DNA from: Streptomyces hiroshimensis
Lineage (GTDB): Bacteria; Actinomycetota; Actinomycetes; Streptomycetales; Streptomycetaceae
Reading direction: 5' to 3'
Assembly: GCF_014650335.1 (NCBI RefSeq)
Contig: NZ_BMUT01000001.1
Span: 239,037 to 303,036, forward strand
Length of the DNA: 64,000 nucleotides
In this document: positions 42,673 to 51,033 of the stretch, one piece after another
How the letters are laid out: the number at the start of each line of letters is the position of its first letter
Numbering within the stretch: position 1 is the stretch's first letter
The notes under the pieces: generated by a model
What the model saw: only the letters and a program-made list of their open reading frames with translations
What the model was told of the DNA's origin: nothing
Databases searched by the model: none
Translations under genes and position numbers: made by a program

Positions 42673-43758
42673 ATGAGTGAGCGCAGGGATGCCGGCCAGC
42701 CCGCCGGCCAGCAGCAGACCGGCCGCACGGCGGCGTACGATTCGGCGTTCCTGCGGGCGTGCCGGCGCGAGCCGGTGCCGCACACGCCGGTGTGGTTCAT
42801 GCGGCAGGCCGGCCGGTCGCTGCCGGAGTACCGCAAGGTGCGCGAGGGCATCCCGATGCTGGAGTCGTGCATGCGGCCCGAGCTGGTCACCGAGATCACC
42901 CTGCAGCCCGTGCGCCGGCACGGTGTCGACGCCGCGATCTTCTACAGCGACATCGTGGTGCCGCTGAAGGCCATCGGCATCGACCTGGACATCAAGCCGG
43001 GCGTCGGCCCGGTCGTCGCCGAGCCCGTCCGCACCCGCGCCGACCTGGACCGGCTCCGCCCGCTGGACGCCTCCGACGTCTCCTACGTCACCGAGGCCGT
43101 CGGCATGCTCACCGCCGAGCTCGGCACCACCCCGCTCATCGGCTTCGCCGGCGCGCCGTTCACGCTCGCGAGCTACCTCATCGAGGGCGGCCCCTCGCGG
43201 ACGTACGAGAACACCAAGGCCATGATGTACGGCGACCCCGAGCTGTGGGCCGACCTCGTCGACCGCCTCGCCGGCATCACCGCCGCCTTCCTCGACGTCC
43301 AGATCGCGGCCGGCGCCTCCGCCGTCCAGCTCTTCGACTCCTGGGCCGGCGCCCTCGCCCCGGCCGAGTACCGCAAGTACGTCATGCCGGCCTCGGCCAA
43401 GGTCTTCGACGCGGTCGCCCACCACGGCGTGCCCCGCATCCACTTCGGCGTCGGCACCGGCGAACTCCTCGGCCTCATGGGCGAGGCCGGCGCGGACGTC
43501 GTCGGCGTCGACTGGCGCGTCCCGCTGGACGAGGCCGCGCGCCGCGTCGGCCCCGGCCGGGCGCTCCAGGGCAACCTCGACCCGGCCGTCCTCTTCGCCG
43601 GCCACAAGGCGGTGGAGCTGAAGGCCCGTGAGGTCCTGGACGCGGCGTCCGGCCTGGAGGGCCACGTCTTCAACCTGGGCCACGGCGTCATGCCGAACAC
43701 GAACCCGGACGCGCTGACGCGTCTGGTGGAGTACGTGCACGGGCAGACGGCGCGTTAG
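42673..43758 (+). CDS. hemE: Uroporphyrinogen III decarboxylase
   Basis: 361 aa. It decarboxylates uroporphyrinogen III to coproporphyrinogen III in the cytoplasm. The signature [14 protein letters not shown] lies near residue 38 (the family usually has GRYLPEYR, so one Tyr is Ser here). [13 protein letters not shown] near 93 holds the Asp that binds the substrate pyrroles, and [12 protein letters not shown] and [12 protein letters not shown] are present. The protein start is a 20-residue polar tail. It is the first of three haem genes in the window (hemE, hemY, chdC). A strong terminator follows. Confidence 0.95.
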   Translation: MSERRDAGQPAGQQQTGRTAAYDSAFLRACRREPVPHTPVWFMRQAGRSLPEYRKVREGIPMLESCMRPELVTEITLQPVRRHGVDAAIFYSDIVVPLKAIGIDLDIKPGVGPVVAEPVRTRADLDRLRPLDASDVSYVTEAVGMLTAELGTTPLIGFAGAPFTLASYLIEGGPSRTYENTKAMMYGDPELWADLVDRLAGITAAFLDVQIAAGASAVQLFDSWAGALAPAEYRKYVMPASAKVFDAVAHHGVPRIHFGVGTGELLGLMGEAGADVVGVDWRVPLDEAARRVGPGRALQGNLDPAVLFAGHKAVELKAREVLDAASGLEGHVFNLGHGVMPNTNPDALTRLVEYVHGQTAR

Positions 43759-43795
43759 CGGTACAGCGGTAGCGAGCAGTAGCGGGCATACGCGA

Positions 43796-43821
43796 GCGGG
43801 CGGCCGTCACCGGCCGCCCGC
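43796..43821. terminator. Bidirectional terminator, 11-bp stem with TCAC loop
   Basis: GCGGGCGGCCG (43796-43806) pairs perfectly with 43811-43821. It lies 38 bp after the hemE stop and 26 bp before the stop of the convergent Old Yellow Enzyme gene. Confidence 0.8.
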
Positions 43822-43846
43822 TTCGTGAAACCCCTTAAAACCTTCC

Positions 43847-44917
43847 TCAGTCGCTCAGCGCCGGGTAGTCGGTGTAGCCCTTGGCGCCCTCGCCGCCGTA
43901 GAGGGTCGCGCGGTCGGCGGCGGCGAACGGGCCGCCTGCCTTGAGGCGGGCGGGCAGGTCCGGGTTGGACACGAACAGCATCCCGTAGCTGATGATGTCC
44001 GCCGTGCCGTCCTCGATCAGCGAGAGGGCCTCCGGGCCGGTCGGGCCGTCGGTGAAGGCGTTGAGGACCAGGACCCCGGAGAACCGCTTGCGCAGCTCCA
44101 GCGTGAGCTCGCGGACGTCGAGCGCCTCCATGATGTGCAGGTAGGCCAGGCCCAGCGGCTCGACGGCGTCGACCAGCGCGGTGTACGTGGCCGCGGCGTC
44201 GGGCTCCTCGATCGTGTGCAGCGGGTTCGCGGGGGAGATCCGCAGACCGGTCCTGGCGGCGCCGATCTCCGCGACGACGGCCTTGACGACCTCGACGGCG
44301 AAGCGGATGCGGTTCTCCACGCTGCCGCCCCACTCGTCGGTGCGCCGGTTGGAGCCGGGCGCGAGGAACTGGTGGATCAGGTAGCCGTTGGCGCCGTGCA
44401 GCTCGACGCCGTCGAAGCCGGCCTCGATCGCGTTGCGCGCGGCGGTGGCGAAGTCGGCGACGGTGGCGCGGACCTCCTCGCCGGTCAGCTCCCGCGGGGT
44501 GACGAATTCCTTCATGCCCTCGTGCGTGAAGGTGCTGCCCTCGGCGGCGACCGCGGAGGGGCCCACCGGCGTCAGGCCCCCGGGCAGCAGCACCGGGTGC
44601 CCGATGCGGCCGGTGTGCATGATCTGCGCGAAGATCCGGCCGCCTTCGGCGTGCACCGCATCGGTGACCTTGCGCCAGGAGGCGACCTGCTCGGCGCTGT
44701 GCAGCCCCGGGGTCCACGGGTAGCCCTGGCCGACGACGGAGGGCTGGACGCCCTCGGTGACGATCAGGCCGGCCGAGGCGCGCTGGGCGTAGTACTCGGC
44801 GGTCAGATCGGTGGCCGTGCCGCCCTCGCCGGCGCGGCTGCGGGTCATCGGCGCCATCGCTATGCGGTTGGCGAGCCGGACGCCGGCGAGGTCGATCGGG
44901 TCGAACGCGGTGGTCAT
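43847..44917 (-). CDS. Old Yellow Enzyme family alkene reductase
   Basis: 356 aa, a single FMN-binding TIM barrel. RIAMAPMTRSRA near residue 18 and the catalytic HGANGYLIHQFL (about 174, His and Asn for substrate carbonyl binding) are typical; FGGSVENR is represented by WGGSVENRIRF. Family members reduce activated C=C bonds, nitro compounds or N-ethylmaleimide with NAD(P)H. The divergent MarR gene and the three palindromes between them point to induction by an electrophile or phenolic compound bound by MarR. Confidence 0.92.
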   Translation of the reverse strand: MTTAFDPIDLAGVRLANRIAMAPMTRSRAGEGGTATDLTAEYYAQRASAGLIVTEGVQPSVVGQGYPWTPGLHSAEQVASWRKVTDAVHAEGGRIFAQIMHTGRIGHPVLLPGGLTPVGPSAVAAEGSTFTHEGMKEFVTPRELTGEEVRATVADFATAARNAIEAGFDGVELHGANGYLIHQFLAPGSNRRTDEWGGSVENRIRFAVEVVKAVVAEIGAARTGLRISPANPLHTIEEPDAAATYTALVDAVEPLGLAYLHIMEALDVRELTLELRKRFSGVLVLNAFTDGPTGPEALSLIEDGTADIISYGMLFVSNPDLPARLKAGGPFAAADRATLYGGEGAKGYTDYPALSD

Positions 44918-44981
44918 GGCTGTCCCCTCGATGGATCATCGGCAGGTTGTCAGAGCATTGGCTCATGGACTCATAGGCTCA

Positions 44982-45052
44982 TTGGCCGACCATTGTTGGT
45001 CGACCAACCTTTAGCCCTGGACGTCACTGTAGCGCATTACTTGGCTGGCCAA
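44982..45052. promoter_or_regulatory. Three MarR-type operator copies (TTGGYYGRCCAA)
   Basis: TTGGCCGACCAT (44982-44993), the perfect palindrome TTGGTCGACCAA (44996-45007) and TTGGCTGGCCAA (45041-45052) share one pattern. The first two are adjacent and 65-90 bp upstream of the reductase start; the third is 69-80 bp upstream of the marR start. Occupation would silence both divergent genes. Confidence 0.65.
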
Positions 45053-45120
45053 CATAATGGCGGTGGGAGGATCTCCCAGCGCCCGCAGTCCCGCCTCCCC
45101 CACGCGAAGGAGCCCCGCAC

Positions 45121-45603
45121 ATGTCCGGCCCCACCCCGCCGAGCTGTCCCGACACCGCCGACGACCTGCAGCTGTGCCCCGCGGGCGGCGGCCAGGTCAG
45201 CCACGCCATCGCCCGCGTCGCCCGGGCCCACCGCATCACCGCCGGGAACCTGCTGCGGAAGCTCGGGCTCTACGCGGGGCAGGAGCTGCTGATGATGCGG
45301 CTGTGGGCAGCCGGTCCGCAGCGCCAGTCCGAGCTGATCAAGCTGCTGGGTCTCGACCCCTCGACCGTGACCCGCATGGTCCAGCGGCTGGAGCAGGCCG
45401 GCCTGGTCACCCGGTCTCCCTGTCCCGGCGACCGCCGGGCCGTCCTGGTGGAGACCACGCCGGCGGGCGAGGCCCTGCGCAAGGAGGTGGAGCAGGTGTG
45501 GCAGGAGCTGGAGGACCGCACCCTCGCCGGCCTCACGGAGGACGACCGCAAGGAGCTGTCCCGGCTCCTGTCACACCTGGAAGGCAACCTCACCGGCTGC
45601 TGA
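45121..45603 (+). CDS. MarR-family transcriptional regulator
   Basis: 160 aa. The winged helix-turn-helix lies at about 60-125, with RQSELIKLLGLDPSTVTRMVQRLEQAGL as recognition core and DRRAVLVETTPAGEAL as the wing, typical of MarR. A Cys-containing N-terminal extension (CPDTADDLQLCPAGG) and Cys in SPCPGDRR are present and might sense electrophiles, but this is speculation. GAAGGAG precedes the ATG. The operator-like repeats upstream suggest autorepression and control of the divergent alkene reductase. Confidence 0.9.
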   Translation: MSGPTPPSCPDTADDLQLCPAGGGQVSHAIARVARAHRITAGNLLRKLGLYAGQELLMMRLWAAGPQRQSELIKLLGLDPSTVTRMVQRLEQAGLVTRSPCPGDRRAVLVETTPAGEALRKEVEQVWQELEDRTLAGLTEDDRKELSRLLSHLEGNLTGC

Positions 45604-45657
45604 ACGCGCGCCCTCCCGGGCTGCGCTACGGGCCGGCGGGCAACGCGACCGGCGGGG

Positions 45658-46569
45658 CTACGCGACCGGCGGGAAGGGGATCCCGGCCAGGAGCGGCAGG
45701 AGCGTCTCCTCCTCGTAGTCGAGGTGCGCCGTCAGCTCCTTCGCCATCCGCTCCAGCTCCGCCCGGAACCGCTCGGGGTCGGCACCGGCGACGCCGGCCA
45801 GGAGGCCGCTCAGCTCCTGCTGGATGCGGGCGACCGTGCGGTGCTCGTCGCGCAGCCGTGCGAAGGCGTCGCGGAGGTGGGGGTGGTGGGCCTCCATCGC
45901 CGGGAACATGTGCCGGTCCTCGCTGACGTGGTGGAACTCCAGCGACTGACAGAACGCCAGGCAGTGCTGGCGGATCTGCAGTCCGAGCCCCGGGGCCGGC
46001 GGCTCGCCCGGCCCCTGGTGCGCCGCCCGTGCGGCGAAGTGGGCGTCGGTCTCGTCGCGTACGTGCTGCAGCTGCGAGCGGAGCCGGACGTGCACCTCCA
46101 GAAGCTTGTCGGCGAGGGTCCGCACCGGTGCGGGGCCGCCTGCCGCGGCCTCGGGTTCGGGGCGCTCCAGGACCACGACCGGCAGGACGCGCGTGGTGTT
46201 CTCCTGGTACGCGCCGTACCCGGGCGCCGCGCTCACCACGTGCGCGAAGAGCCGGTCGCGGCGCTCCCCTTCGGCGGGCACCGCGATCGCCTCGTACCGC
46301 TCGGTGCCGATCTCCACCCGGACGACGGGGCGGGCCAGCAGGTTGTGGTACCAGTCGGGGTGCCGCGGGGCGCCGAGGTTGGATCCGACGACCATGAGCA
46401 GGCCGTCGTGGCGCACGTAGCCGAGCGGCGTGGTGCGCTCCACGCCGGACCTGGCGCCGGTCGTGGTGAGCAGCAGCAGATCGCCGCCCTCGAAGGGGCC
46501 GCCGACCTTTCCGCCGTTGGCCCGGAACTCGTCGATGACGGACTGGTGGAAAGAAGACGCGTGAGACAT
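45658..46569 (-). CDS. F420-dependent (DDN-like) oxidoreductase fused to a hemerythrin domain
   Basis: 303 aa. Residues 1-140 match the deazaflavin-dependent nitroreductase family: LLLLTTTGARSGVERTTPLGYV and LGAPRHPDWYHNLLARP are its signatures. Residues 150-300 form a hemerythrin-type HHE four-helix bundle: VHVRLRSQL, CQSLEFHHVSEDRHMFPAM, LRDEHRTVARI and LTAHLDYEEETLLPLL provide the His/Glu ligands of a di-iron centre. The fusion joins an F420H2-using reductase to an oxygen- or NO-binding module. Substrate is unknown. The ATG at 46569 starts the conserved region. Confidence 0.88.
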   Translation of the reverse strand: MSHASSFHQSVIDEFRANGGKVGGPFEGGDLLLLTTTGARSGVERTTPLGYVRHDGLLMVVGSNLGAPRHPDWYHNLLARPVVRVEIGTERYEAIAVPAEGERRDRLFAHVVSAAPGYGAYQENTTRVLPVVVLERPEPEAAAGGPAPVRTLADKLLEVHVRLRSQLQHVRDETDAHFAARAAHQGPGEPPAPGLGLQIRQHCLAFCQSLEFHHVSEDRHMFPAMEAHHPHLRDAFARLRDEHRTVARIQQELSGLLAGVAGADPERFRAELERMAKELTAHLDYEEETLLPLLAGIPFPPVA

Positions 46570-47014
46570 ACGGGTGGGCTCTCCGGGAAATGCAGGACCG
46601 CGGCGGCAACCGGCCTGGCGGCAACCGGCCGCGGGAAGACCTGACGAGGGGAATCCGCGCTGAGCGGAGGAAAAGGGCGCACGGGGCGCCGAGATGAGCG
46701 CGAGCGAAGCGCGCCTGCGTCAGGCTCGGCCTGCGAAGCGTGAATTCATGAGGTGACCCTCGAAGACGGGTGGTCGCCCGGTCGCCGGCCGGCCCACTTC
46801 TCTTTGGCCGGCGCCACGCGCCACGCCCTCATTACACCGACCGGACCGGCCCGCGTCAACGCCGAAGATCATCGCTGGGCGACTCCGTCGACACGGGGAG
46901 CCAGTATGTGTCCTTGCTGGCAGCGCTCATCGGGGACCGGGAAGCCGCTGTCCGAGCCCCCGGAGGTTCCTGAGCCCCCGGAGGTTCCTGGGCTCCTGAG
47001 CTCCCCGAGCGCGA
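46570..47014. other. 445-bp intergenic region, no gene supported
   Basis: Open frames here are short and lack family resemblance or ribosome binding sites. The part near 46620-46760 is likely leader and promoter for the F420/hemerythrin gene. Close to 47000 there are two tandem 19-bp copies of TGAGCCCCCGGAGGTTCCT-like sequence (about 46955-46995), which may be the 3' untranslated region of the next gene. Confidence 0.5.
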
Positions 47015-48394
47015 TCAGCTCGCGGCGGCCACCTCCGCCGCCGCCCTGCGCGCCGCCACCAGAACCGGATCCCACACCGGTGAGAACGGCGGGGCGTAGC
47101 CCAGGTCCAGGGACGTCATCTGATCGACCGTCATGCCGGCGGTGAGGGCCACCGCCGCCACGTCCACTCTCTTCGCGGCGCCCTCGCGGCCCACGATCTG
47201 GACGCCCAGGAGGCGGCCCGTGCCGTGTTCGGCGAGCATTTTGACCGTCATGGGGCGGGCGCCGGGGTAGTAGCCGGCGCGGCTCGTCGACTCGACGGTG
47301 GCGCTCACGTAGCGCAGGCCCTCCTCGCGCGCCTGGGCCTCCAGCAGGCCGGTGCGGGCGATCTCCAGATCGCAGACCTTGCTGACGGCCGTGCCGACGA
47401 CGCCGGGGAACGTGGCGTGGCCGCCGGCCACGTTGGTGCCGATGACCTGGCCGTGCTTGTTGGCGTGGGTGCCGAGGGCGATGTGCCGGGTGCGGCCGGA
47501 GACGAGGTCGAGGACCTCTGTGCAGTCGCCGCCGGCCCAGACGTTCTCGTGCCCGCGCACCCGCATGGACCGGTCGGTGAGCAGCCCGCCCGAGGCGCCC
47601 AGCGGCAGGCCCGCCGCGCGGGCCAGCGTCGTCTCGGGGCGCACGCCGAGCCCGAGGACGACCACGTCGGCGGGGTACTCGCGGTCGGCGGTGGCGACGG
47701 CGCGGACCCTGCCGTCCGGGCCGGTCCGTACGGCGGTCACCTCGGTGTCCGTCACCACCTCGATGCCCATCCCGGTCATGGCGTCGCGCACGAGCTCGCC
47801 CATGTCGGGGTCGAGGGTCGCCATCGGCTGCGCGGAGCGCTCGACGACGGTCACCGCGTAGCCCCGCCGGACGAGCGCCTCCGCCATCTCGACGCCGATG
47901 TACCCGGCGCCGACCACGACCGCCCGGCGGCCCGCCGCGCCGCCGTCCAGCGCGTCGACGAGCGCCCGGCCGTCGTCCAGGGTCTGCACCCCGTGCACGC
48001 CCGGCGCGTCGATGCCCTCCAGGGGAGGCCGGACCGGCCGGGCGCCGGTCGCGAGGACCAGGTGGTCGAAGCCGTGCCAGCGCTCCTCACCCGAATCCAG
48101 GTCGTGGGCCAGCACGCGCCGTCCCTGCAGATCGAGCGCGGTCACCTCGGTGCGCATCCGCACGTCGATGCCGCGGTCGCGGTGCTCCTCCGGGGTACGG
48201 GCGATCAGCGCGTCCGGGCCGTCGACCACGCCGCCGGCCCAGTACGGGATGCCGCACGCGGAGTAGGACGTGAACCGGCCGCGCTCGAACGCGGTGATCT
48301 CCAGCTCGCCGGGCCCCCGGAGCCTGCGCGCCCGGGACGCGGCGGACATGCCCGCCGCGTCGCCTCCGACGACCACGAGTCGCTGCGCGGCCAT
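47015..48394 (-). CDS. FAD-dependent CoA-disulfide-reductase-like oxidoreductase
   Basis: 459 aa. The FAD-binding VVVGGDAAGMSAASRARR is at the N-terminus, SYSACGIPYW (Cys near residue 47) is the single-Cys active site of the CoA disulfide reductase/NADH oxidase group, VVVGAGYIGVEMAEAL (about 161) binds NAD(P)H, and GVGTAVSKVCDLEIARTGL starts the dimerisation domain. It may reduce CoA or other disulfides or act as an NADH oxidase. It is the last gene of the pcaF-pobA-pcaHG group, 32 bp from pcaG, but it is not a known step of that pathway. Confidence 0.88.
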   Translation of the reverse strand: MAAQRLVVVGGDAAGMSAASRARRLRGPGELEITAFERGRFTSYSACGIPYWAGGVVDGPDALIARTPEEHRDRGIDVRMRTEVTALDLQGRRVLAHDLDSGEERWHGFDHLVLATGARPVRPPLEGIDAPGVHGVQTLDDGRALVDALDGGAAGRRAVVVGAGYIGVEMAEALVRRGYAVTVVERSAQPMATLDPDMGELVRDAMTGMGIEVVTDTEVTAVRTGPDGRVRAVATADREYPADVVVLGLGVRPETTLARAAGLPLGASGGLLTDRSMRVRGHENVWAGGDCTEVLDLVSGRTRHIALGTHANKHGQVIGTNVAGGHATFPGVVGTAVSKVCDLEIARTGLLEAQAREEGLRYVSATVESTSRAGYYPGARPMTVKMLAEHGTGRLLGVQIVGREGAAKRVDVAAVALTAGMTVDQMTSLDLGYAPPFSPVWDPVLVAARRAAAEVAAAS

Positions 48395-48408
48395 GTCCGG
48401 CTCCTCTC

Positions 48409-48446
48409 AGCCTTCGCTGTTTCCGTTCAGCCTTCGCTGTTTCCGT
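48409..48446. repeat. 19-bp tandem duplication at the pcaG stop codon
   Basis: TCAGCCTTCGCTGTTTCCG occurs twice in tandem (about 48408-48426 and 48427-48445). The inner copy contains the pcaG stop. The duplication created a second NSEG-like ending just after the stop. Confidence 0.7.
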
Positions 48447-48993
48447 CTTCGTCGTTCCCGTGCTGCTGATGCCAGCTCAGGAAGACCGTCTCGTCTTCCC
48501 CCTGCAGCTTGACATCGAAGCGGTACGAGTTCCGCTGCCCGGGCTCCGGCCTCGCCAGCAGCGTGGCGCGCCGCTGCGCCGGCAGCGCGGCCAGCAGAAG
48601 GTCCCCGGGCGGCTCGGCGACGTACACCCGCGTGAAGAGGTGGTGGTCGAGCCCGCGCGCGAGGACGCACAGGGCCAGGTACGGCGCGCCGCCCGGCAGC
48701 AGCGTGTGCAGCACGTAGTGCCCGTCCCGGCAGGTGGGCACGCGGGCGAAGCCGGTGAACGCCCTCCCGTCGCGGCGCAGGCTGCCCGGCGCCCCGGCGA
48801 GCGAGCCGTCCGGCGCCGCCTGCCAGAACTCCAGCAGGGCGTCGGGCACGGGCGTGCCCTCGCCGTCGTAGACGTGGCCGTGGACGGTCACGGTCTTCGG
48901 GTGTCCCGGGGGAGCGAGGTCGCCGCCGCCGGGGAAGGGCAGCGCGGTGCCGTAGTAGGGGCCGACGGTCTGGGAGGGGGTCGGGGGCAGCAT
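48427..48993 (-). CDS. pcaG: Protocatechuate 3,4-dioxygenase alpha subunit
   Basis: 188 aa. TPSQTVGPYYGTALPF is the typical start of the alpha subunit. It keeps the intradiol dioxygenase fold (VHGHVYDGEGTPVPDALLEFWQA, GFARVPTCRDGHYVLHT) but lacks the iron ligands, which are on PcaH. The ATG overlaps the pcaH stop by one base (TGATG). With PcaH it opens the protocatechuate ring to 3-carboxymuconate. Confidence 0.93.
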   Translation of the reverse strand: MLPPTPSQTVGPYYGTALPFPGGGDLAPPGHPKTVTVHGHVYDGEGTPVPDALLEFWQAAPDGSLAGAPGSLRRDGRAFTGFARVPTCRDGHYVLHTLLPGGAPYLALCVLARGLDHHLFTRVYVAEPPGDLLLAALPAQRRATLLARPEPGQRNSYRFDVKLQGEDETVFLSWHQQHGNDEDGNSEG

Positions 48994-49727
48994 CAGCGGC
49001 CCTCCTCGGCCCAGGTGGCGGACGGGCCGTCCAGCACGATGTCCCAGCGGTAGCCGAGCGACCGGCCGGGCTCGCCCAGCGCCGGGTCGAAGACGGAGAC
49101 CAGCCGGGCCCGCGCGGCCGTCTCGCTGACGGTGTGCCAGATGATGTCGGCCGGCAGGAGAGGGTCCCCGGGGAAGTACATCTGGGTCACCAGGCGCTGG
49201 GTGAACGCCGTGCCGAAGAGGGAGAAGTGCAGGTGGGAGGCGCGCCAGTGGTCGCCCGGATCGCCCAGCGGATAGGCGCCGGGCCGGACGGTGACGAAGC
49301 GGTAGCGGCCGTCGTCGTCGGTCAGGCAGCGGCCCGCGCCGGTGAAGTTGGGGTCGAGCGGGGCGGGGTGGCGGTCGAGCGGGTGGGCGTAGCGGCCCGC
49401 GGCGTTGGCCTGCCACACCTCCACGAGCTGGCCGCGCACCGGCCGCCCGCGGCGGTCCGTGACCCGCCCGCCGACGACGATGCGCTCACCGATCGGCTCG
49501 CCCCGGTGCTGCCGGGTGAGATCGCCGTCGAGGGGACCGACGTCGGCCGCCCCGAAGACGGGGCCCGTCAGCTCGACGGTCCGGGACGCCGGCGGCAGCG
49601 GCACGGGCACGCGAACGGCCGGCCTGAGAGGGACGCGGAGGGCGGCGGCGCGCAGAGCGGTCGCGAAGGCGCTGTCGTCGGGGTCCGTAGGGCGTATCCG
49701 TTCCTGTGCAGGTTCAGAAAGGGCCAT
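48993..49727 (-). CDS. pcaH: Protocatechuate 3,4-dioxygenase beta subunit
   Basis: 244 aa. The non-haem Fe(III) ligands of the intradiol family are visible: Tyr in AAGRYAHPLD, Tyr in RPGAYPLGDPGDHWR, and the two His in RASHLHFSLFG. GRVTDRRGRPVRGQLVEVWQANAAG is the family signature. It catalyses ring cleavage of protocatechuate. It sits 54 bp after pobA in the same operon and is coupled to pcaG. Confidence 0.95.
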   Translation of the reverse strand: MALSEPAQERIRPTDPDDSAFATALRAAALRVPLRPAVRVPVPLPPASRTVELTGPVFGAADVGPLDGDLTRQHRGEPIGERIVVGGRVTDRRGRPVRGQLVEVWQANAAGRYAHPLDRHPAPLDPNFTGAGRCLTDDDGRYRFVTVRPGAYPLGDPGDHWRASHLHFSLFGTAFTQRLVTQMYFPGDPLLPADIIWHTVSETAARARLVSVFDPALGEPGRSLGYRWDIVLDGPSATWAEEGR

Positions 49728-49781
49728 GGGGCCGATCTACCCCGTGCCGCCCGTGGTGATCCCGACCGGCCCGCCGCCGGG

Positions 49782-50963
49782 TCAGATCAGCGGCGCGCCC
49801 GCATAGTTCTCGGCCAGTTCCGCCGCGGCCGCCGTGGGGCCGGTGACCCGGCGCAGCCGGGTGAGCTGCATGGCGCGGTCGTAGGCGTCGGCGCCCGGCG
49901 CGGCGTGCAGCAGCGTCGTCATCTCGTGCGAGAAGTACTGGGCCTGCCACACCCGGCGCAGACAGTTGTCCGAATAGCGGTCGATGAGGGAGGTCGAGCC
50001 GCTGCGGTGCCAGTGGGTGAACGCCCGGGCCATGGTGACGACGTCCCCGAAGGCCAGGTTGAGCCCCTTGGCCGCGCTCGGCGGCACGATGTGCGCCGCG
50101 TCCCCGGCGAGCAGCAGCCGTCCGTGGCGCATGGGCTCGATGACCAGGCTGCGCAGGCCGCTCACCGACTTGGTGAGGACGGGGCCGCGCTGCAGCCGCC
50201 AGCTCCCGGCGGCCAGCCGGATGTCGAGCTCGTCCCAGATGCGCTCGTCCGGCCAGTCGTCCGGGGAGGTGTCGTTGGGCACCTGGAGATAGAGCCGGGA
50301 GAGGGCGGGGGTGCGCATGCTGTGCAGCGCGAAGCCCCGCTCGTGGCCGGCGAGCAGCAGTTCGTCGCTGGAGGGCGCGACGTCCGCGAGGATGCCGAGC
50401 CAGGAGTAGGGGTACGTCCGCACGTGTATCCGGACCGCGCCCGGCGGCAGGGCGCGCCGGGAGGCCCCGTACGAGCCGTCGCAGCCCGCCACGTACTCGC
50501 ACTCCAGCGTCCGCTCCTGCCCGCCGGGGCCGCCCGTGACGAAGCGGACCAGCGGCTGTTCCCCGTCGGCCTTCTCCACGGCCACGACCCGCGCGCCGAA
50601 CAGCAGCGGCGGCCCGCCCTCCAGCTGAAGGGCTATCAGGTCCTTGACGACCTCGGTCTGCGGATAGAGCGTCACCGTCCGCCCGCCGGTCATGGAGGGC
50701 AGGTCCACCCGGTGCGCCTCCCCTTCGAAGCGCAGCTCGAAGCCGCGGTGGACCAGTCCCTCGCGGTCCAGCCGGTCGCCCGCGCCGCACTCCCGCAGGA
50801 CGTCCGCCGAGCCCTGCTCCAGCATCCCGGCGCGCTGCCGCCGCTCCACGTACGCCCGGTCGCGGGCCTCCAGGACGACGCAGTCCACTCCGGCCCGGTG
50901 CAGCAGCCGGGCGAGCAGCAGGCCGGCGGGGCCGGCTCCGATGATTCCTACGGTGGTACGCAT
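49782..50963 (-). CDS. pobA: 4-hydroxybenzoate 3-monooxygenase
   Basis: 393 aa. A class A flavoprotein monooxygenase: VGIIGAGPAGLLLARLL binds FAD at the N-terminus, CDGSYGASRR is the DG-type motif, and GRLLLAGDAAHIVPPSAAKGLNLAFGD the second FAD motif. ERQRAGMLEQG-like ERRQRAGMLEQGSADVL (about 41) is characteristic of PobA. It converts 4-hydroxybenzoate to protocatechuate, the substrate of PcaGH encoded next. GGGGAGG precedes ATG 50963; the frame opens further upstream without family sequence. Confidence 0.95.
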   Translation of the reverse strand: MRTTVGIIGAGPAGLLLARLLHRAGVDCVVLEARDRAYVERRQRAGMLEQGSADVLRECGAGDRLDREGLVHRGFELRFEGEAHRVDLPSMTGGRTVTLYPQTEVVKDLIALQLEGGPPLLFGARVVAVEKADGEQPLVRFVTGGPGGQERTLECEYVAGCDGSYGASRRALPPGAVRIHVRTYPYSWLGILADVAPSSDELLLAGHERGFALHSMRTPALSRLYLQVPNDTSPDDWPDERIWDELDIRLAAGSWRLQRGPVLTKSVSGLRSLVIEPMRHGRLLLAGDAAHIVPPSAAKGLNLAFGDVVTMARAFTHWHRSGSTSLIDRYSDNCLRRVWQAQYFSHEMTTLLHAAPGADAYDRAMQLTRLRRVTGPTAAAAELAENYAGAPLI

Positions 50964-51033
50964 GACGGGCAACCTCCCCGGAGAGCGAGCGCCGTGCGGG
51001 CCCCGGCGTACGGGCCTCTCCGGGCGGGCGGCC

